From Paucibacter sp. KBW04 (GTDB lineage: Bacteria; Pseudomonadota; Gammaproteobacteria; Burkholderiales; Burkholderiaceae_C): a stretch of DNA of 64,000 nucleotides. The stretch lies in assembly GCF_003852425.1 (NCBI RefSeq), contig NZ_QAJN01000001.1, forward strand, positions 186,001-250,000, given 5' to 3'. Below, one piece after another: positions 18,291 through 28,405 of this stretch. Made by a program: the position numbers and the translations under genes. Under the pieces are notes generated by a model, which did not search any database, was not told the DNA's origin, and saw only the letters and a list, made by a program, of their open reading frames with translations. The first letter of the stretch is position 1. Each line of letters opens with the position of its first letter.

Positions 18291-19043
18291 ATGAAGGTTC
18301 TGGTTCCTGTCAAACGAGTGGTCGACTACAACGTCAAAGTGCGCGTCAAGAGCGACGGCACGGGCGTGGACATCGCCAATGTCAAGATGTCGATGAACCC
18401 CTTTGATGAGATCGCCATCGAAGAGGCGGTGCGCCTGAAAGAGAAGGGCGTTGCCACCGAGGTGATCGCCATTTCCTGCGGCGTCACCCAATGCCAGGAG
18501 ACCCTGCGTACCGCCATGGCCATCGGTGCCGACCGCGCCATCCTGGTCGAGACCGATGCTGACTTGCAGCCCCTGGCCGTGGCCAAGCTGCTCAAGGCCC
18601 TGGTCGACAAGGAACAGCCCGGCCTGGTGATCCTGGGCAAGCAAGCCATCGACGACGATTGCAACCAGACCGGCCAGATGCTGGCTGCTCTGAGCGGCCT
18701 GCCCCAAGGCACTTTCGCCAGCAAGGTGGAAGTGACGGGCGAAGAAGTCGCCGTGACCCGTGAGGTCGACGGTGGCCTGGAAACCGTCAAGCTCAAGCTG
18801 CCCGCCGTGGTCACCACCGACCTGCGCCTGAATGAGCCGCGCTATGTGACGCTGCCCAACATCATGAAGGCCAAGAAGAAGCCGCTGGAAGTGATCAAGC
18901 CCGCCGATCTGGGCGTGGACGTGAGCCCCCGCATCAAGACCCTGAAGGTCGAAGAGCCGCCCAAGCGCAGCGCCGGCATCAAGGTGGCCGATGTGGCCGC
19001 CCTGGTCGACAAGCTGAAGAACGAAGCCAAAGTCATTGGCTGA
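18291..19043 (+). CDS. etfB: Electron transfer flavoprotein beta subunit
   Basis: The 250-residue protein has the EtfB pattern: [14 protein letters not shown] at the start, [17 protein letters not shown], and the nucleotide-binding stretch [27 protein letters not shown]. It forms the ETF heterodimer with EtfA, taking electrons from acyl-CoA dehydrogenases and passing them to ETF-ubiquinone oxidoreductase. TTGGAG precedes the ATG. etfA follows after 31 bases, and two palindromic operators lie upstream. Confidence 0.97.
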   Translation: MKVLVPVKRVVDYNVKVRVKSDGTGVDIANVKMSMNPFDEIAIEEAVRLKEKGVATEVIAISCGVTQCQETLRTAMAIGADRAILVETDADLQPLAVAKLLKALVDKEQPGLVILGKQAIDDDCNQTGQMLAALSGLPQGTFASKVEVTGEEVAVTREVDGGLETVKLKLPAVVTTDLRLNEPRYVTLPNIMKAKKKPLEVIKPADLGVDVSPRIKTLKVEEPPKRSAGIKVADVAALVDKLKNEAKVIG

Positions 19044-19074
19044 GCCCCAATCAGAAGAAATCGGAGAAAACACA

Positions 19075-20007
19075 ATGACTGCTCTCGTTATTGCCGAACA
19101 CGACAACGCGTCCATCAAGGGCGCCACCCTCAATACCGTGACGGCCGCACTGGCCACCGGTGCTGATGTGCATGTGCTGGTGGCCGGCCACAACGCCGCC
19201 GCCGCCGCTGCCGCCGCCGCTCAGATCGCTGGCGTCACCAAGGTGCTGCATGCCGACGCCGCCCAGCTGGCCGATGGCCTGGCCGAAAACCTCGCCGCCC
19301 AAGTGCTGGCCGTGGCCTCGGGCTATAGCCACATCCTCTTTCCCGCCACCGCCTCGGGCAAGAACGTGGCGCCGCGCGTCGCCGCTTTGCTCGACGTGGC
19401 TCAGTTGAGCGATGTGACCAAGGTCATCAGCGCCGACACCTTTGAGCGCCCCATCTACGCCGGCAATGCCATCGCCACCGTGCAAAGCACCGACGCCACC
19501 AAGGTGCTGACCGTGCGTACCACCGGCTTTGACGCCGCCGCCGCCAGCGGTGGCAGCGCCGCCGTGGAAGCGCTTGCACCGGTAGCCGACAGTGGCAAGT
19601 CCACTTTTGGCAGCCGCGAAATCGCCAAGAACGACCGCCCCGAGCTGACCGCCGCCAAGATCATCGTCTCCGGTGGCCGCGCCCTGGGCTCGAACGACAA
19701 GTTCATGGAAGTGCTGACGCCCCTGGCCGACAAGCTGGGCGCCGCCCTGGGCGCCTCGCGCGCCGCCGTCGATGCGGGTTATGCCCCCAATGACTGGCAG
19801 GTGGGCCAGACCGGCAAGATCGTCGCCCCCCAGCTCTATATCGCCTGCGGCATCAGCGGCGCGATCCAGCATCTGGCCGGCATGAAGGACTCCAAGGTGA
19901 TCGTCGCGATCAACAAGGATGCCGAAGCCCCCATCTTCAGCGTGGCCGACTACGGCCTGGAGGCCGATCTGTTCAACGCTGTTCCCGAACTGGTGAACGC
20001 GCTCTGA
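19075..20007 (+). CDS. etfA: Electron transfer flavoprotein alpha subunit
   Basis: The 310-residue protein has the FAD-binding C-terminal domain typical of Etf[47 protein letters not shown] and [30 protein letters not shown] precedes the ATG. Near residue 40 the N-terminal domain contains a run of nine alanines, encoded by a GCC/GCT repeat at about 19195-19221. This is a slippage-prone microsatellite inside the gene. It works as the FAD-carrying subunit with EtfB. Confidence 0.97.
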   Translation: MTALVIAEHDNASIKGATLNTVTAALATGADVHVLVAGHNAAAAAAAAAQIAGVTKVLHADAAQLADGLAENLAAQVLAVASGYSHILFPATASGKNVAPRVAALLDVAQLSDVTKVISADTFERPIYAGNAIATVQSTDATKVLTVRTTGFDAAAASGGSAAVEALAPVADSGKSTFGSREIAKNDRPELTAAKIIVSGGRALGSNDKFMEVLTPLADKLGAALGASRAAVDAGYAPNDWQVGQTGKIVAPQLYIACGISGAIQHLAGMKDSKVIVAINKDAEAPIFSVADYGLEADLFNAVPELVNAL

Positions 20008-20037
20008 TCGAGACTCGCAGCAACGCTTGATTTCAAC

Positions 20038-20075
20038 AGGCGCCCGACTTCACGGTCGCGGCGCCTTTGTTTTGT
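20038..20075 (+). terminator. Terminator after etfA
   Basis: AGGCGCC (20038-20044) pairs with GGCGCCT (20060-20066), with an inner GAC/GTC pairing, followed by TTGTTTTG. It separates etfBA from the acyl-CoA dehydrogenase gene, which must therefore have its own promoter or depend on readthrough. Confidence 0.65.
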
Positions 20076-20108
20076 CTGAATCAACAAACATACAGACCGG
20101 AGACCCTC

Positions 20109-21899
20109 ATGCCTTACCGCGCCCCCGTCAAAGACATGCTCTTCAATATGCAGGAGCTGGCTGGCTTGCAAGCCCTCAACAAGATCCCTGAGTTTGCCGA
20201 CTTCGACATCGACACCGCCCAGGCCGTGTTGGAAGAGTGCGCCAAGCTCAATGAAGACATCATCGCCCCCTTGAATTTCGAGAGCGACAAGAACCCTTCC
20301 TATTTGAAGGACGGCCAGGTCTACACCACACCCGGCTTCAAGGAAGCTTTCCGCCAGTTCGCCGAAGGCGGCTGGCAAGGCCTGCAGCATCCCACGGCCT
20401 TTGGCGGCCAGGGCATGCCCAAGACCATTGGTGCGGCCTGCGGCGAGATGATGAACAGTGCCAGCATCAGCTTCGCCCTGTGCCCCTTGCTGACCGACGG
20501 TGCTATCGAGGCCTTGCTGACGGCCGGCAGCGAGGAGCAGCGCAACACCTTCATCCCCAAGCTGATCGACGGCAGCTGGACCGGCACCATGAATCTGACC
20601 GAGCCCCAGGCCGGCTCCGATCTGGCCCTGGTGCGCACCCGCGCCGAGCCCCAGCCCGACGGCACTTACAAGATTTTCGGCACCAAGATCTTCATCACCT
20701 ACGGTGATCACGATATGGCCGAGAACATCGTCCATCTGGTGCTGGCCCGCGTGGCCGGTGCGCCGGAAGGCGTCAAGGGCATCAGCCTTTTCATCGTGCC
20801 CAAGTTCTTGGTCAATGCAGATGGCTCATTAGGTGCCCGCAATGACGCGCACTGCGTCTCCATCGAGCACAAGATGGGCATCAAGGCCAGCCCCACGGCC
20901 GTGCTGCAGTTCGGTGACCACGGCGGTGCCATCGGCACCCTGGTGGGTCAGGAGAACCGCGGCCTGGAATACATGTTCATCATGATGAACGCCGCCCGCT
21001 TCGGCGTGGGCGTGCAAGGCATTGCGATCGCCGAGCGGGCCTACCAAAAAGCCGTGTCCTACGCCCGCGATCGGGTGCAGAGTCGGCCGGTCGATGGCTC
21101 GGTGGCCGGCAGCGCCGCCATCATTCATCACCCCGATGTGCGTCGCATGCTGATGACCATGCGCGCCCTGACCGAAGGTTGCCGCGCCATGGCCAGCGTG
21201 GCCGCTTCGGCCTACGACGCCGCCCACTACCATCCGGACGCCGACACCCGTAAGCAAAACCAGGCCTTCTACGAATTCATGGTGCCCCTGGTCAAGGGCT
21301 ATAGCACCGAGATGAGCCTGGAGGTCACTGACCTGGGCGTGCAAGTGCATGGCGGCATGGGCTTTATCGAGGAAACCGGTGCGGCCCAGCATTACCGCGA
21401 TGCCAAGATCCTGACCATTTACGAGGGCACGACCGCCATCCAGGCCAATGACCTGGTGGGTCGCAAGACCAGCCGCGACGGCGGCCAGATGGCCCGTGCC
21501 TTCGCCGCCAATATCGAGGCAACCGAAGGCCTGCTGGCCCAGCGCGACAGCGCGGCCGCCAAGTCCATGCTCAAGCGCCTGAGCGCTGCCCGCCAGGCCT
21601 ATCTGGACTCAGTGGACTTCATCGCCGCCCAAGGCAAGAGCAACCCCAATGCGGCCTATGCCGGCTCGGTGCCTTATCTGATGTTGGCCGGCAATCTGGT
21701 GGCCGGTTGGCAGCTGGCGCGGGCCCTGCTGGTGGCCGAAGACAAGCTGGCCGCGGGCGAAGACCTGGCCTTTATGAGCGCCAAGATCGCGACGGCCCGC
21801 TTCTACGCCGAGCACATCCTGGCCCGCGCGGGTGGTCTGCGCGACGCCATCGTCGAAGGTGCCGACAGCGTTACGGCCCTGCCGCTGGACGCCTTCTGA
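20109..21899 (+). CDS. Acyl-CoA dehydrogenase (596-residue, C-terminal-extended class)
   Basis: The start at 20109 (MPYRAPVKDMLF) follows CGGAGACCCTC. The protein shows the acyl-CoA dehydrogenase N-terminal and middle domains (MNLTEPQAGSDLALVRT) and a C-terminal helical domain. The region YEGTTAIQANDLVGRK contains the Glu that acts as catalytic base in this family. An extra C-terminal domain of about 120 residues places it with DmdC-like and long-chain enzymes of about 600 residues. Electrons would go to the neighbouring EtfBA. The substrate chain length cannot be read from the sequence. A nitronate monooxygenase follows 27 bases later. Confidence 0.93.
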   Translation: MPYRAPVKDMLFNMQELAGLQALNKIPEFADFDIDTAQAVLEECAKLNEDIIAPLNFESDKNPSYLKDGQVYTTPGFKEAFRQFAEGGWQGLQHPTAFGGQGMPKTIGAACGEMMNSASISFALCPLLTDGAIEALLTAGSEEQRNTFIPKLIDGSWTGTMNLTEPQAGSDLALVRTRAEPQPDGTYKIFGTKIFITYGDHDMAENIVHLVLARVAGAPEGVKGISLFIVPKFLVNADGSLGARNDAHCVSIEHKMGIKASPTAVLQFGDHGGAIGTLVGQENRGLEYMFIMMNAARFGVGVQGIAIAERAYQKAVSYARDRVQSRPVDGSVAGSAAIIHHPDVRRMLMTMRALTEGCRAMASVAASAYDAAHYHPDADTRKQNQAFYEFMVPLVKGYSTEMSLEVTDLGVQVHGGMGFIEETGAAQHYRDAKILTIYEGTTAIQANDLVGRKTSRDGGQMARAFAANIEATEGLLAQRDSAAAKSMLKRLSAARQAYLDSVDFIAAQGKSNPNAAYAGSVPYLMLAGNLVAGWQLARALLVAEDKLAAGEDLAFMSAKIATARFYAEHILARAGGLRDAIVEGADSVTALPLDAF

Positions 21900-21926
21900 G
21901 TTGCTGGACCAAGAACGGAGATTTTT

Positions 21927-22880
21927 GTGACCCTGCCCCCTATCCTGAAAAACGCGCCCCTGCCCATCATCGGCTCGCCGCTCTTCATCATCAGCAATCC
22001 CAAGCTGGTGATCGCCCAGTGCAAGGCCGGTGTGATCGGCTCCATGCCCGCGCTCAACGCCCGCCCGGCCGAGCTGCTGGACGAGTGGCTGAACGAGATC
22101 ACCACCGAGCTGGCCGCTTACAACAAGGCCAACCCCGACAAGCCGGCCGCGCCTTTTGCGATCAACCAGATCGTGCACAAAAGCAATGACCGCCTGGAGC
22201 ATGACCTGGCCGTGTGCGCCAAGTACAAGGTGCCCATCATCATCACCTCGCTGGGCGCGCGTGAAGACGTCAACCAGGCCGTGCATGCCTGGGGTGGCAT
22301 CGTGCTGCACGACATCATCAATAACAAATTCGCCAAGAAGGCGATCGAGAAGGGTGCCGACGGCCTGATCGCCGTGGCGGCCGGTGCCGGTGGCCATGCT
22401 GGGGTGAAGAGCCCGTTTGCGCTGATCCAGGAGATCCGTCAGTGGTTCGACGGCCCCTTGGCCTTGTCGGGCTCCATCGCCTCGGGCGATGCCGTGCTGG
22501 CGGCCCAGGCCATGGGCGCGGACTTCGCCTATATCGGCTCGGCCTTTATCGCGACCGATGAAGCGCGCGCGGCCGAGGGCTATAAGCAGATGATTGTCGA
22601 GAGCAATAGCGATGACATCGTCTACAGCAATCTCTTCACTGGCGTGCACGGCAACTATCTGCGTGGCTCCATCGTCAACGCCGGCATGGACCCCGACAAC
22701 TTGCCCGAGAGCGACCCCAGCGCGATGAACTTCGGCGGCGACTCCAAAAAGGCCTGGAAGGACATCTGGGGCTGCGGCCAGGGCATTGGCAACGTCAAGG
22801 CCGTGGTGCCTGCCGCCGAGTTGGTGGCCCGCCTGGTGCGTGAGTACCAAGCTGCACGTCTACGCCTCAGCCTGGCCTGA
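21927..22880 (+). CDS. Nitronate monooxygenase family FMN protein
   Basis: The 317-residue TIM-barrel flavoprotein has a GTG start behind ACGGAGATTTTT. It includes the family blocks IIGSPLFIISNPKLV, KAGVIGSMPALNAR, GADGLIAVAAGAGGHAG (FMN phosphate loop) and GADFAYIGSAFIATDEA. Relatives oxidise nitronates such as propionate-3-nitronate; others in the family are enoyl-reductase-like. It is 27 bases after the acyl-CoA dehydrogenase gene, so it is probably in the same operon. A role in clearing side products of catabolism is a guess. Confidence 0.88.
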   Translation: MTLPPILKNAPLPIIGSPLFIISNPKLVIAQCKAGVIGSMPALNARPAELLDEWLNEITTELAAYNKANPDKPAAPFAINQIVHKSNDRLEHDLAVCAKYKVPIIITSLGAREDVNQAVHAWGGIVLHDIINNKFAKKAIEKGADGLIAVAAGAGGHAGVKSPFALIQEIRQWFDGPLALSGSIASGDAVLAAQAMGADFAYIGSAFIATDEARAAEGYKQMIVESNSDDIVYSNLFTGVHGNYLRGSIVNAGMDPDNLPESDPSAMNFGGDSKKAWKDIWGCGQGIGNVKAVVPAAELVARLVREYQAARLRLSLA

Positions 22881-22902
22881 GACCCGCGTCAACTGGCAGA
22901 TG

Positions 22903-22929
22903 AAAGGCCGCTCTTGGAGCGGCCTTTTT
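22903..22929 (+). terminator. Terminator after the nitronate monooxygenase gene
   Basis: AAAGGCCGCTC and GAGCGGCCTTT form an 11-bp perfect stem with a TTG loop, running into TTTTT. In the rest of the 306-base gap to the MCP gene I found neither a convincing gene nor a clear promoter. Confidence 0.9.
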
Positions 22930-23186
22930 GCTTTGTTCCTCTGTTTTCTTTGGCACTAGCAAGACCTGACCCCGCCCTTTTTGAAGCGTGCCACTTCGGT
23001 GCATTCAGCGTCACTCAAGCGCACTGGCTTGGCGCATCGCTGGCACTTTTCCACGCCGCTGCCAGGCACTCGTGTTTCTTCTGGTGCATGGCCTCAGCTC
23101 GCTGGTCTTGCGTCCGACAAGGCCAGGACAGGCGAGGCAAGAAGGGCGCGCGAGTCGCCCCATTTGTTCGAGTGGAGTGCCGAAGA

Positions 23187-24722
23187 ATGAAGTCATTGAG
23201 GGGTATTTTGTGGGTCCTGGTGCTGGCGGGCTTGGGCATGTCCGGCATCCTCACCTTGAGCGCGGTGCTGGGAGGGCAGCGCGCGGAACTGGCGGTGCAG
23301 AAAAGCTTTGACGCCAAGGATTTGACGGCCGACATCCTGCCGCCGCCGCTTTATCTGATCGAGCTGCGCTTGCTGCTTTCGCAAGCGTTGGACGGCACGG
23401 TGGCGCTGGACAAGGCGCGGTCGGAGTTCCAGCGTCTGGACAAGGAATACAAAGAACGCGTGGCCTACTGGCAAGCACACCCGCCCTACGGTCTGGAGCA
23501 GCAGTTGCTGGGAGCGCAGCACAAGGCCGGGCAGCAGTTTTTGCAGGTGGCGGGGCAAATGCTGGATGAGCTTGCCGCAGGCCATGCCGAGCAAGCGCGG
23601 CAGCAACTGCCCCAGGCTCAGACCTTGTATGTGGAGCACCGGCGAGGGGTGGATGCCACCGTCAGCGCAGCCACGGCCTTGGCCGAACACAGCATTGCCG
23701 ATTACGAGCAGACCTTGGCTTGGGTGAGCCGCCTGCGCTGGGCGGTGATGTTGGCAGCGGCCTTGCTGCTGGTGCTGCTAGGCGCCTGGGCCAAGCGCAC
23801 GGTTTGGGCCGCCACCGGCGGCGAGCCGCGCGCGGCGGCCGCCATCGCGCAGGCGGTGGCCCGGGGTGATCTGTCGCGCCCGGTGCGGGTGCGGGCGGGC
23901 GATCAGTCTAGCGTGCTCTCGGCGATGGCACAGATGTGCGCCGGCCTGTCGGCCCTGGTCAGCAGCGTGCGAGCCAGCAGCGACAGCATCGCCACCGGCT
24001 CCAGCCAGATCGCCGTGGGCAATGCCGATCTCAGCCAGCGCACCGAGCTGCAAGCCGGCCATCTTCAGCAAACCAGCGCGGCCGTGCTGAGCCTGGCCGA
24101 GGCGGTACAGCAAAACGCGCAGTCGGCCGCCCAGGCGACGGCGCGCGCCCAGGCCGCCACCGAGGTGGCCGGGCGCGGCGCGGCCTTGGTCGGCGAGGTG
24201 ATCCTCACCATGAATGCGATGGCACGCGGCGCCAAGCAGGTGAGCGAGCTGACTTCGCTGATCGACGGCATTGCCTTCCAGACCAATATCCTGGCCTTGA
24301 ATGCGGCGGTGGAAGCGGCGCGAGCAGGCGAGCGCGGGCGGGGCTTCGCCGTGGTGGCCGACGAGGTCAGGCAGCTGGCGCAGCGCGCGGCCGCGGCCTC
24401 CAAGGACATCGGCGCGGTGATCAGGGCCAGCAACAGCCAGATCGAGCAGGGCGCAGGCCTGGCCCAGGCCACCGGCAGCACCATGGACGAGATCGTGGCC
24501 GAGGTGCGCCAGGTGGCGGGCTTGATCGGCGAGATCACCTCGGCCAGCCAAGCCCAGGAGCAAGACATCGCCCGAGTCAGCCAGGCCATTCACCATATCG
24601 ACGCCTCCACCCAGCAGAATGCCGCCTTGGTGGAGGAGTCGGCGGCCGCGGCGCAAAGCCTCAGCCAGCAGGCTCAGCAACTGGTCAGCACCGTCAGCGT
24701 GTTCGCCTTGGCGCGGGTTTGA
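23187..24722 (+). CDS. Methyl-accepting chemotaxis protein, 511 residues
   Basis: The start at 23187 ([11 protein letters not shown]) is preceded by GGAGTGCCGAAGA. TM1 is at residues 5-25. A helical periplasmic domain of about 160 residues follows, probably a four-helix bundle. TM2 is near 190-210, then a HAMP-like segment ([20 protein letters not shown]) and the signalling domain with [21 protein letters not shown]. Unlike the three receptors of the main cluster it stops at VFALARV, with no linker or WxSF tail, so it would depend on other receptors for CheR/CheB recruitment. It is convergent with the two solute-binding-protein genes. Confidence 0.92.
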   Translation: MKSLRGILWVLVLAGLGMSGILTLSAVLGGQRAELAVQKSFDAKDLTADILPPPLYLIELRLLLSQALDGTVALDKARSEFQRLDKEYKERVAYWQAHPPYGLEQQLLGAQHKAGQQFLQVAGQMLDELAAGHAEQARQQLPQAQTLYVEHRRGVDATVSAATALAEHSIADYEQTLAWVSRLRWAVMLAAALLLVLLGAWAKRTVWAATGGEPRAAAAIAQAVARGDLSRPVRVRAGDQSSVLSAMAQMCAGLSALVSSVRASSDSIATGSSQIAVGNADLSQRTELQAGHLQQTSAAVLSLAEAVQQNAQSAAQATARAQAATEVAGRGAALVGEVILTMNAMARGAKQVSELTSLIDGIAFQTNILALNAAVEAARAGERGRGFAVVADEVRQLAQRAAAASKDIGAVIRASNSQIEQGAGLAQATGSTMDEIVAEVRQVAGLIGEITSASQAQEQDIARVSQAIHHIDASTQQNAALVEESAAAAQSLSQQAQQLVSTVSVFALARV

Positions 24723-24743
24723 CGGTGGCGACCACTCCCGGGC

Positions 24744-26351
24744 TTAGCGCAAGGTCGTCAGGCGCGGCTCGGGTTTGTCGTCCGCGCGGTGCAAGGTCTC
24801 CACATTGCTGCGCATGGCCCAGGGGCGTACCTGGTGGTGCACCGGGATGAAGAGGAACTCATCCCGCACCCGCTGCAAGGCCTCGCGCACCTGGGCGCGG
24901 CGTTTGACCGGATCGGTTTCCACCTTCATGGCCTGCACCAGTTCGTCCACGCGGGCATCGCTGATGCGCGAGTAGTTGCCCTTGCCGTCCACGCCCTTGG
25001 TGCGGGAGTGGACGATGTCTTGCAAGGTGTACTGGGCATCAAAAGTCGTCACGCCCCAGCCGTAAAGGTAAAGCGGCGACTCCAGGCGCTGCAGCAACTG
25101 GGAGTGTTGGGACATGGGGCTGGTGCTGAGCTTGGCCTTGATGCCGATCTTGGTCCACATGGCCACCACCGCCTGGCAGATTTCTTCGTCGTTGACGTAG
25201 CGGTCATTGGGGCAGTTCAGCGGTACCTCGAAGCCTTCCGGGTAGCCCGCCTCGGCCAGCAGCTTCTTGGCCTTCTCGTAGTCGGCCTTCAGCGGCACGT
25301 CGAGGTCGGGCGCATGGCCGTCCACGCCCGGCGCCACCATGATGCCGGCCGGCACCGAGAAGCCGCGCATCAGGCTGCGCTTGATGGCTTCGCGGTCCAG
25401 GCCCAGATTCATGGCCTCGCGCACGCGCTTGTCCTTGAAGGGGTTCTTGCCCTTGATATTGGAGCCGCGCAACTCATCGCTGCCCAGGTCCATGGCGAAG
25501 AAGATGGTGCGGTTCTCGTTGCCGTCCATCACCTTGAGTTTGGGGTCGGCGCGCAGCTTGGCCACGTCTTGAGTGGGCAGGTCGGTAAGCAGGTCCAGAT
25601 CGCCCGAGAGCAGGGCCGCCACCCGGGTGGCGTCGCTCTTGATGGGCAGATAGGTCAGCTCGGTGATATTGCCCTTGTTCGTGTCCCACCAGTCCTTATT
25701 GGCCACCATGCTGATTTTCTGGTCGGGCTGCCAGGCGGTGATCTTGTATGGGCCGGTGCCCATGGCATTGCGGGAGGCGTAAGTGTCTTCCTTGGCCTTG
25801 TAGTCCTGGGTGTTGAGCGATTTGTTCTTCTCCGCCCAGGCCTTGCTCATGATGCGAAAGCCGGTCAGATTGCGCAGCAAGACGGGGTTAGGGCCTTCCA
25901 GCAGCAGATCGATGGTGTGGGCATCGATCTTCTTGATCTCCTTGATGCCGGTGACATAAATCTGCATATTCGCCTGCGGCTGGCGCACGCGATTGAAGGA
26001 GAAGATCACGTCATCGGCCGTGAAGGGCGTGCCGTCCTGAAACTTGACGCCGCGCCGCAAGTCGAAGCGGATCTGCGTGGGGCTGATCTGGGTCCATTTG
26101 CTGGCCAAGGCCGGCTCGGGCTGGAACTTCTCGTTGTAGCGCGTCAGTCCCTCGTAGACATAGCTGGAGATGGCGCTGGTGGCCGCATGATTCTGCGAAT
26201 GCGGGTCCAGGGTCTGGATATCGTTCTGCGCGGCCCAGCGCATGCTGGCCGCCTGCGCGGAGTCGCCCAGCCCCAGCTGCAGGCCCAGGCCCAGCAGGCC
26301 GGCGCACAGGGCGTGATTGAGTTTTTTGAAGCGGAATTCCTTGGCTTTCAT
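24744..26351 (-). CDS. ABC transporter solute-binding protein, family 5
   Basis: The 535-residue protein has a signal peptide (Lys-rich start, hydrophobic ALCAGLLGLGLQLGL, cleavage near AQA-AS). The mature part is a DppA/OppA-like family-5 binding protein: AAQNDIQTLDPHSQ, YVYEGLTRYNEKFQPEPALASKW, RRGVKFQDGTPFTADDVIFSF, NAMGTGPYKITAWQPDQ and KRVREAMNLGLDREA. GGGAGGACAG precedes the ATG. The next gene upstream is a close paralogue. No permease or ATPase genes are adjacent. Ligands in this family include peptides, opines and glutathione; the one here is unknown. Confidence 0.92.
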   Translation of the reverse strand: MKAKEFRFKKLNHALCAGLLGLGLQLGLGDSAQAASMRWAAQNDIQTLDPHSQNHAATSAISSYVYEGLTRYNEKFQPEPALASKWTQISPTQIRFDLRRGVKFQDGTPFTADDVIFSFNRVRQPQANMQIYVTGIKEIKKIDAHTIDLLLEGPNPVLLRNLTGFRIMSKAWAEKNKSLNTQDYKAKEDTYASRNAMGTGPYKITAWQPDQKISMVANKDWWDTNKGNITELTYLPIKSDATRVAALLSGDLDLLTDLPTQDVAKLRADPKLKVMDGNENRTIFFAMDLGSDELRGSNIKGKNPFKDKRVREAMNLGLDREAIKRSLMRGFSVPAGIMVAPGVDGHAPDLDVPLKADYEKAKKLLAEAGYPEGFEVPLNCPNDRYVNDEEICQAVVAMWTKIGIKAKLSTSPMSQHSQLLQRLESPLYLYGWGVTTFDAQYTLQDIVHSRTKGVDGKGNYSRISDARVDELVQAMKVETDPVKRRAQVREALQRVRDEFLFIPVHHQVRPWAMRSNVETLHRADDKPEPRLTTLR

Positions 26352-26388
26352 CTGTCCTCCCAAATGTTTTATTGAATCAATCGACGGC

Positions 26389-27990
26389 TTACTTCAATGT
26401 CGTGAAGCGGGCCTCCGGCCGGTCGTTGGAGCGATAAGAGGTCTCGACATTGCTCTTCATGGCCCAGGGGCGCACCTGGTGGTGCAGGGGGATGAAGAGG
26501 TGCTCATCGCGCACCCGCAGCAAGGCCTCGCGGATCAGGTTGTTGCGCTTGGCCACATCGGTCTCGAACTTCATCGCGTCGATCAGCTGATCCAGCTTGG
26601 CGTCGCTGACATGCGAGAAATTGAAGCTGCCGTCTGCCCCCGTGCTCTTGGTATGGGCCAGGGCTTGCAAGGCGTATTGCGCATCGAAGGTGGCCACCCC
26701 CCAGCCCAGCATATAAAGCGCCGCCTCGCCCTTTTGGAAGGCCTGGCTGTGCTGGGACATGTTTTGCGCGATCAGCCGAGTCTTCAGGCCGATGCGGGCC
26801 CACATGGCCACCACCGCCTGGCAGATTTCCTCGTCATTGATGTAGCGGTTATTGGGGCAGTGCAGGGGCACCTCAAAGCCTTGCGGGTAGCCGGCCTCGG
26901 CCAGCAGCTTCTTGGCCTTCTCCACATCGGGTTTGAGAGGGCGATCCAGCTCCGGTGTGTTGCCGTTGACGCCGGGCGCCACCATCAGGCCGGCCGGCAC
27001 CGACATGCCGCGCATGATGCTGCGCTTGATCGCTTCGCGGTCAATGGCGATGCTCATGGCCTCGCGCACCCGCACATCCAGGAAGGGGTTCTTGCCCTTG
27101 ATATTGCTGCCCAACAATTCCTTGCTGCCCAGATCCAGGGCAAAGAAGATGGTGCGGGTCTCATTGCCGTCCATCACCTTGAGCTTGGGATCGCTGCGCA
27201 GCTTGGCCACATCCTGGGTGGGCAGATCGGTCAGCAGATCCACATCGCCCGAGAGCAGCGCCGCCACCCGGGTGGGTTCGGACTTGATGGGCAGATAGAC
27301 CAGATCGCTGATATTGCCTTTGTTGCTGTCCCACCAGTCCTTGTTGGCGACCATGGTGATCTTCTGATCAGGCACCCAGGCGGTGATTTTGTAGGGGCCG
27401 GTGCCCATCACATTGCGGGCTGCGTAATGGTCTTCCTTGGCCTTGTAGTCCTGCACCTGGGTGGCCTTGTTCTTATCCGCCCAGCTCTTGCTCATGATGC
27501 GGAAGTCCACCAGATTGCGCAGCAAGATGGGGCTGGGGGCGTCCAGCAAGAGGTCGACGGTGTGCTCGTCGATTTTCTTGATCTCCTTGATGCCGGTCAC
27601 ATAAATCTGCATCGTGCCCTGGGGCTGGCGTACCCGGCCGAAGGAGAAGATCACATCGTCGGCCGTGAAGGCGCCGCCGTCATGGAACTTCACGCCGCGG
27701 CGCAGCTCGAAGCGCACCTGGGTGGGGCTGATGTAGGTCCATTTGCTCGCCAGTGCCGGCTCGACCTGGAACTTTTCGTTATAGCGAGTCAGGCCCTCAT
27801 AGGCATGCTGCAAGATGCTGCTGGTGGTGGTGTGGTCTTGTGAGTGCGGGTCCAGCGTTAGCACATCGTTCTGTGCTGCCCAGCGCAGGCTGGCCGCGTG
27901 ACCGGAGCCACCAGCGGCCAAGAGCGTCAGGCCTAAGGCTAGACCGGCCACCAGCTTCGTGTAGCTCAGCTTTGTCGTGCGCATCATCAT
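26389..27990 (-). CDS. ABC transporter solute-binding protein, family 5 (paralogue of the preceding entry)
   Basis: The 533-residue protein starts at the first of three consecutive ATGs, behind AAGGGGACCG. The signal peptide contains KLVAGLALGLTLLAAGG, with cleavage near GHA-AS. Nearly every block of the neighbouring protein recurs with few changes, for example AAQNDVLTLDPHSQDH, YVTGIKEIKKIDEHTVDLLL and LPTQDVAKLRSDPKLKVMDGN. The pair therefore arose by tandem duplication. The longest differences are in the signal peptide and the last third, which would suit divergence in ligand or partner. The gap between the two genes is 37 bases. Confidence 0.92.
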   Translation of the reverse strand: MMMRTTKLSYTKLVAGLALGLTLLAAGGSGHAASLRWAAQNDVLTLDPHSQDHTTTSSILQHAYEGLTRYNEKFQVEPALASKWTYISPTQVRFELRRGVKFHDGGAFTADDVIFSFGRVRQPQGTMQIYVTGIKEIKKIDEHTVDLLLDAPSPILLRNLVDFRIMSKSWADKNKATQVQDYKAKEDHYAARNVMGTGPYKITAWVPDQKITMVANKDWWDSNKGNISDLVYLPIKSEPTRVAALLSGDVDLLTDLPTQDVAKLRSDPKLKVMDGNETRTIFFALDLGSKELLGSNIKGKNPFLDVRVREAMSIAIDREAIKRSIMRGMSVPAGLMVAPGVNGNTPELDRPLKPDVEKAKKLLAEAGYPQGFEVPLHCPNNRYINDEEICQAVVAMWARIGLKTRLIAQNMSQHSQAFQKGEAALYMLGWGVATFDAQYALQALAHTKSTGADGSFNFSHVSDAKLDQLIDAMKFETDVAKRNNLIREALLRVRDEHLFIPLHHQVRPWAMKSNVETSYRSNDRPEARFTTLK

Positions 27991-28024
27991 CGGTCCCCTT
28001 GCGTGTGAACAATGTGGGGCGATG

Positions 28025-28402
28025 CTAGCCCGGGCCTTGCGCCTCCCGGCTAGTGGCTTGCCCGGAGCTGGGCGATTGGGGGAGCAGCTCGCAGTCGCAA
28101 CCTTGGCCTGCGGCAATCCAGCGGCGCAGCAGCGGGCGCAGCCAGGCTTGCAGGCTGCGACGCCAGCTCGCTGCAGACTCGGGCTCGGCAAGCAGGCCGC
28201 AGACATAGCGGCCAGACGCATCGGACCAGCGCAAGGCCTGACATTGGCCCTGGCGCTTGCGACTGATCAGCATGCCGATGGGGCAGGGCTCGCTCAGGCA
28301 GCAGATGCCGCAGCCATTGCAGATCGCCCCCACGGCTGGCTTGGCCGGCGCCCTGGGGTGGATGTGAATGATTTGCTGTGAGTCGCTGGGTCTCACAAGC
28401 AA
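28025..28402 (-). CDS. Small Cys-cluster protein (YkgJ/UPF0153-like)
   Basis: The protein is about 125 residues long. Near residue 29 it has CNGCGICCLSEPCPIG, a CxxCxxCC...C cluster typical of the zinc- or iron-chelating YkgJ family, and further Cys later (QCQALRW, YVCGLL, GCDC). The start is uncertain: the frame opens with TTG at 28402, with GTG at 28396 as an alternative, and neither has a clear ribosome-binding site. It begins four bases after the end of the oxygenase gene, so translation may be coupled. The molecular function of this family is not established. Confidence 0.7.
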   Translation of the reverse strand: MLVRPSDSQQIIHIHPRAPAKPAVGAICNGCGICCLSEPCPIGMLISRKRQGQCQALRWSDASGRYVCGLLAEPESAASWRRSLQAWLRPLLRRWIAAGQGCDCELLPQSPSSGQATSREAQGPG

Positions 28403-28405
28403 GGG

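Noticed and set aside
22950-23060. Possible sigma-54 promoters (TGGCAC and TTGGCG boxes) before the MCP gene
   Set aside because: Spacing between the GG and GC elements is off by one, or the -12 box is TGGC rather than TTGC.
24789-27843. Two long plus-strand frames opposite the solute-binding-protein genes
   Set aside because: Shadow frames of two well-supported genes; their Leu/Gly/His-rich translations show no recognisable domain.
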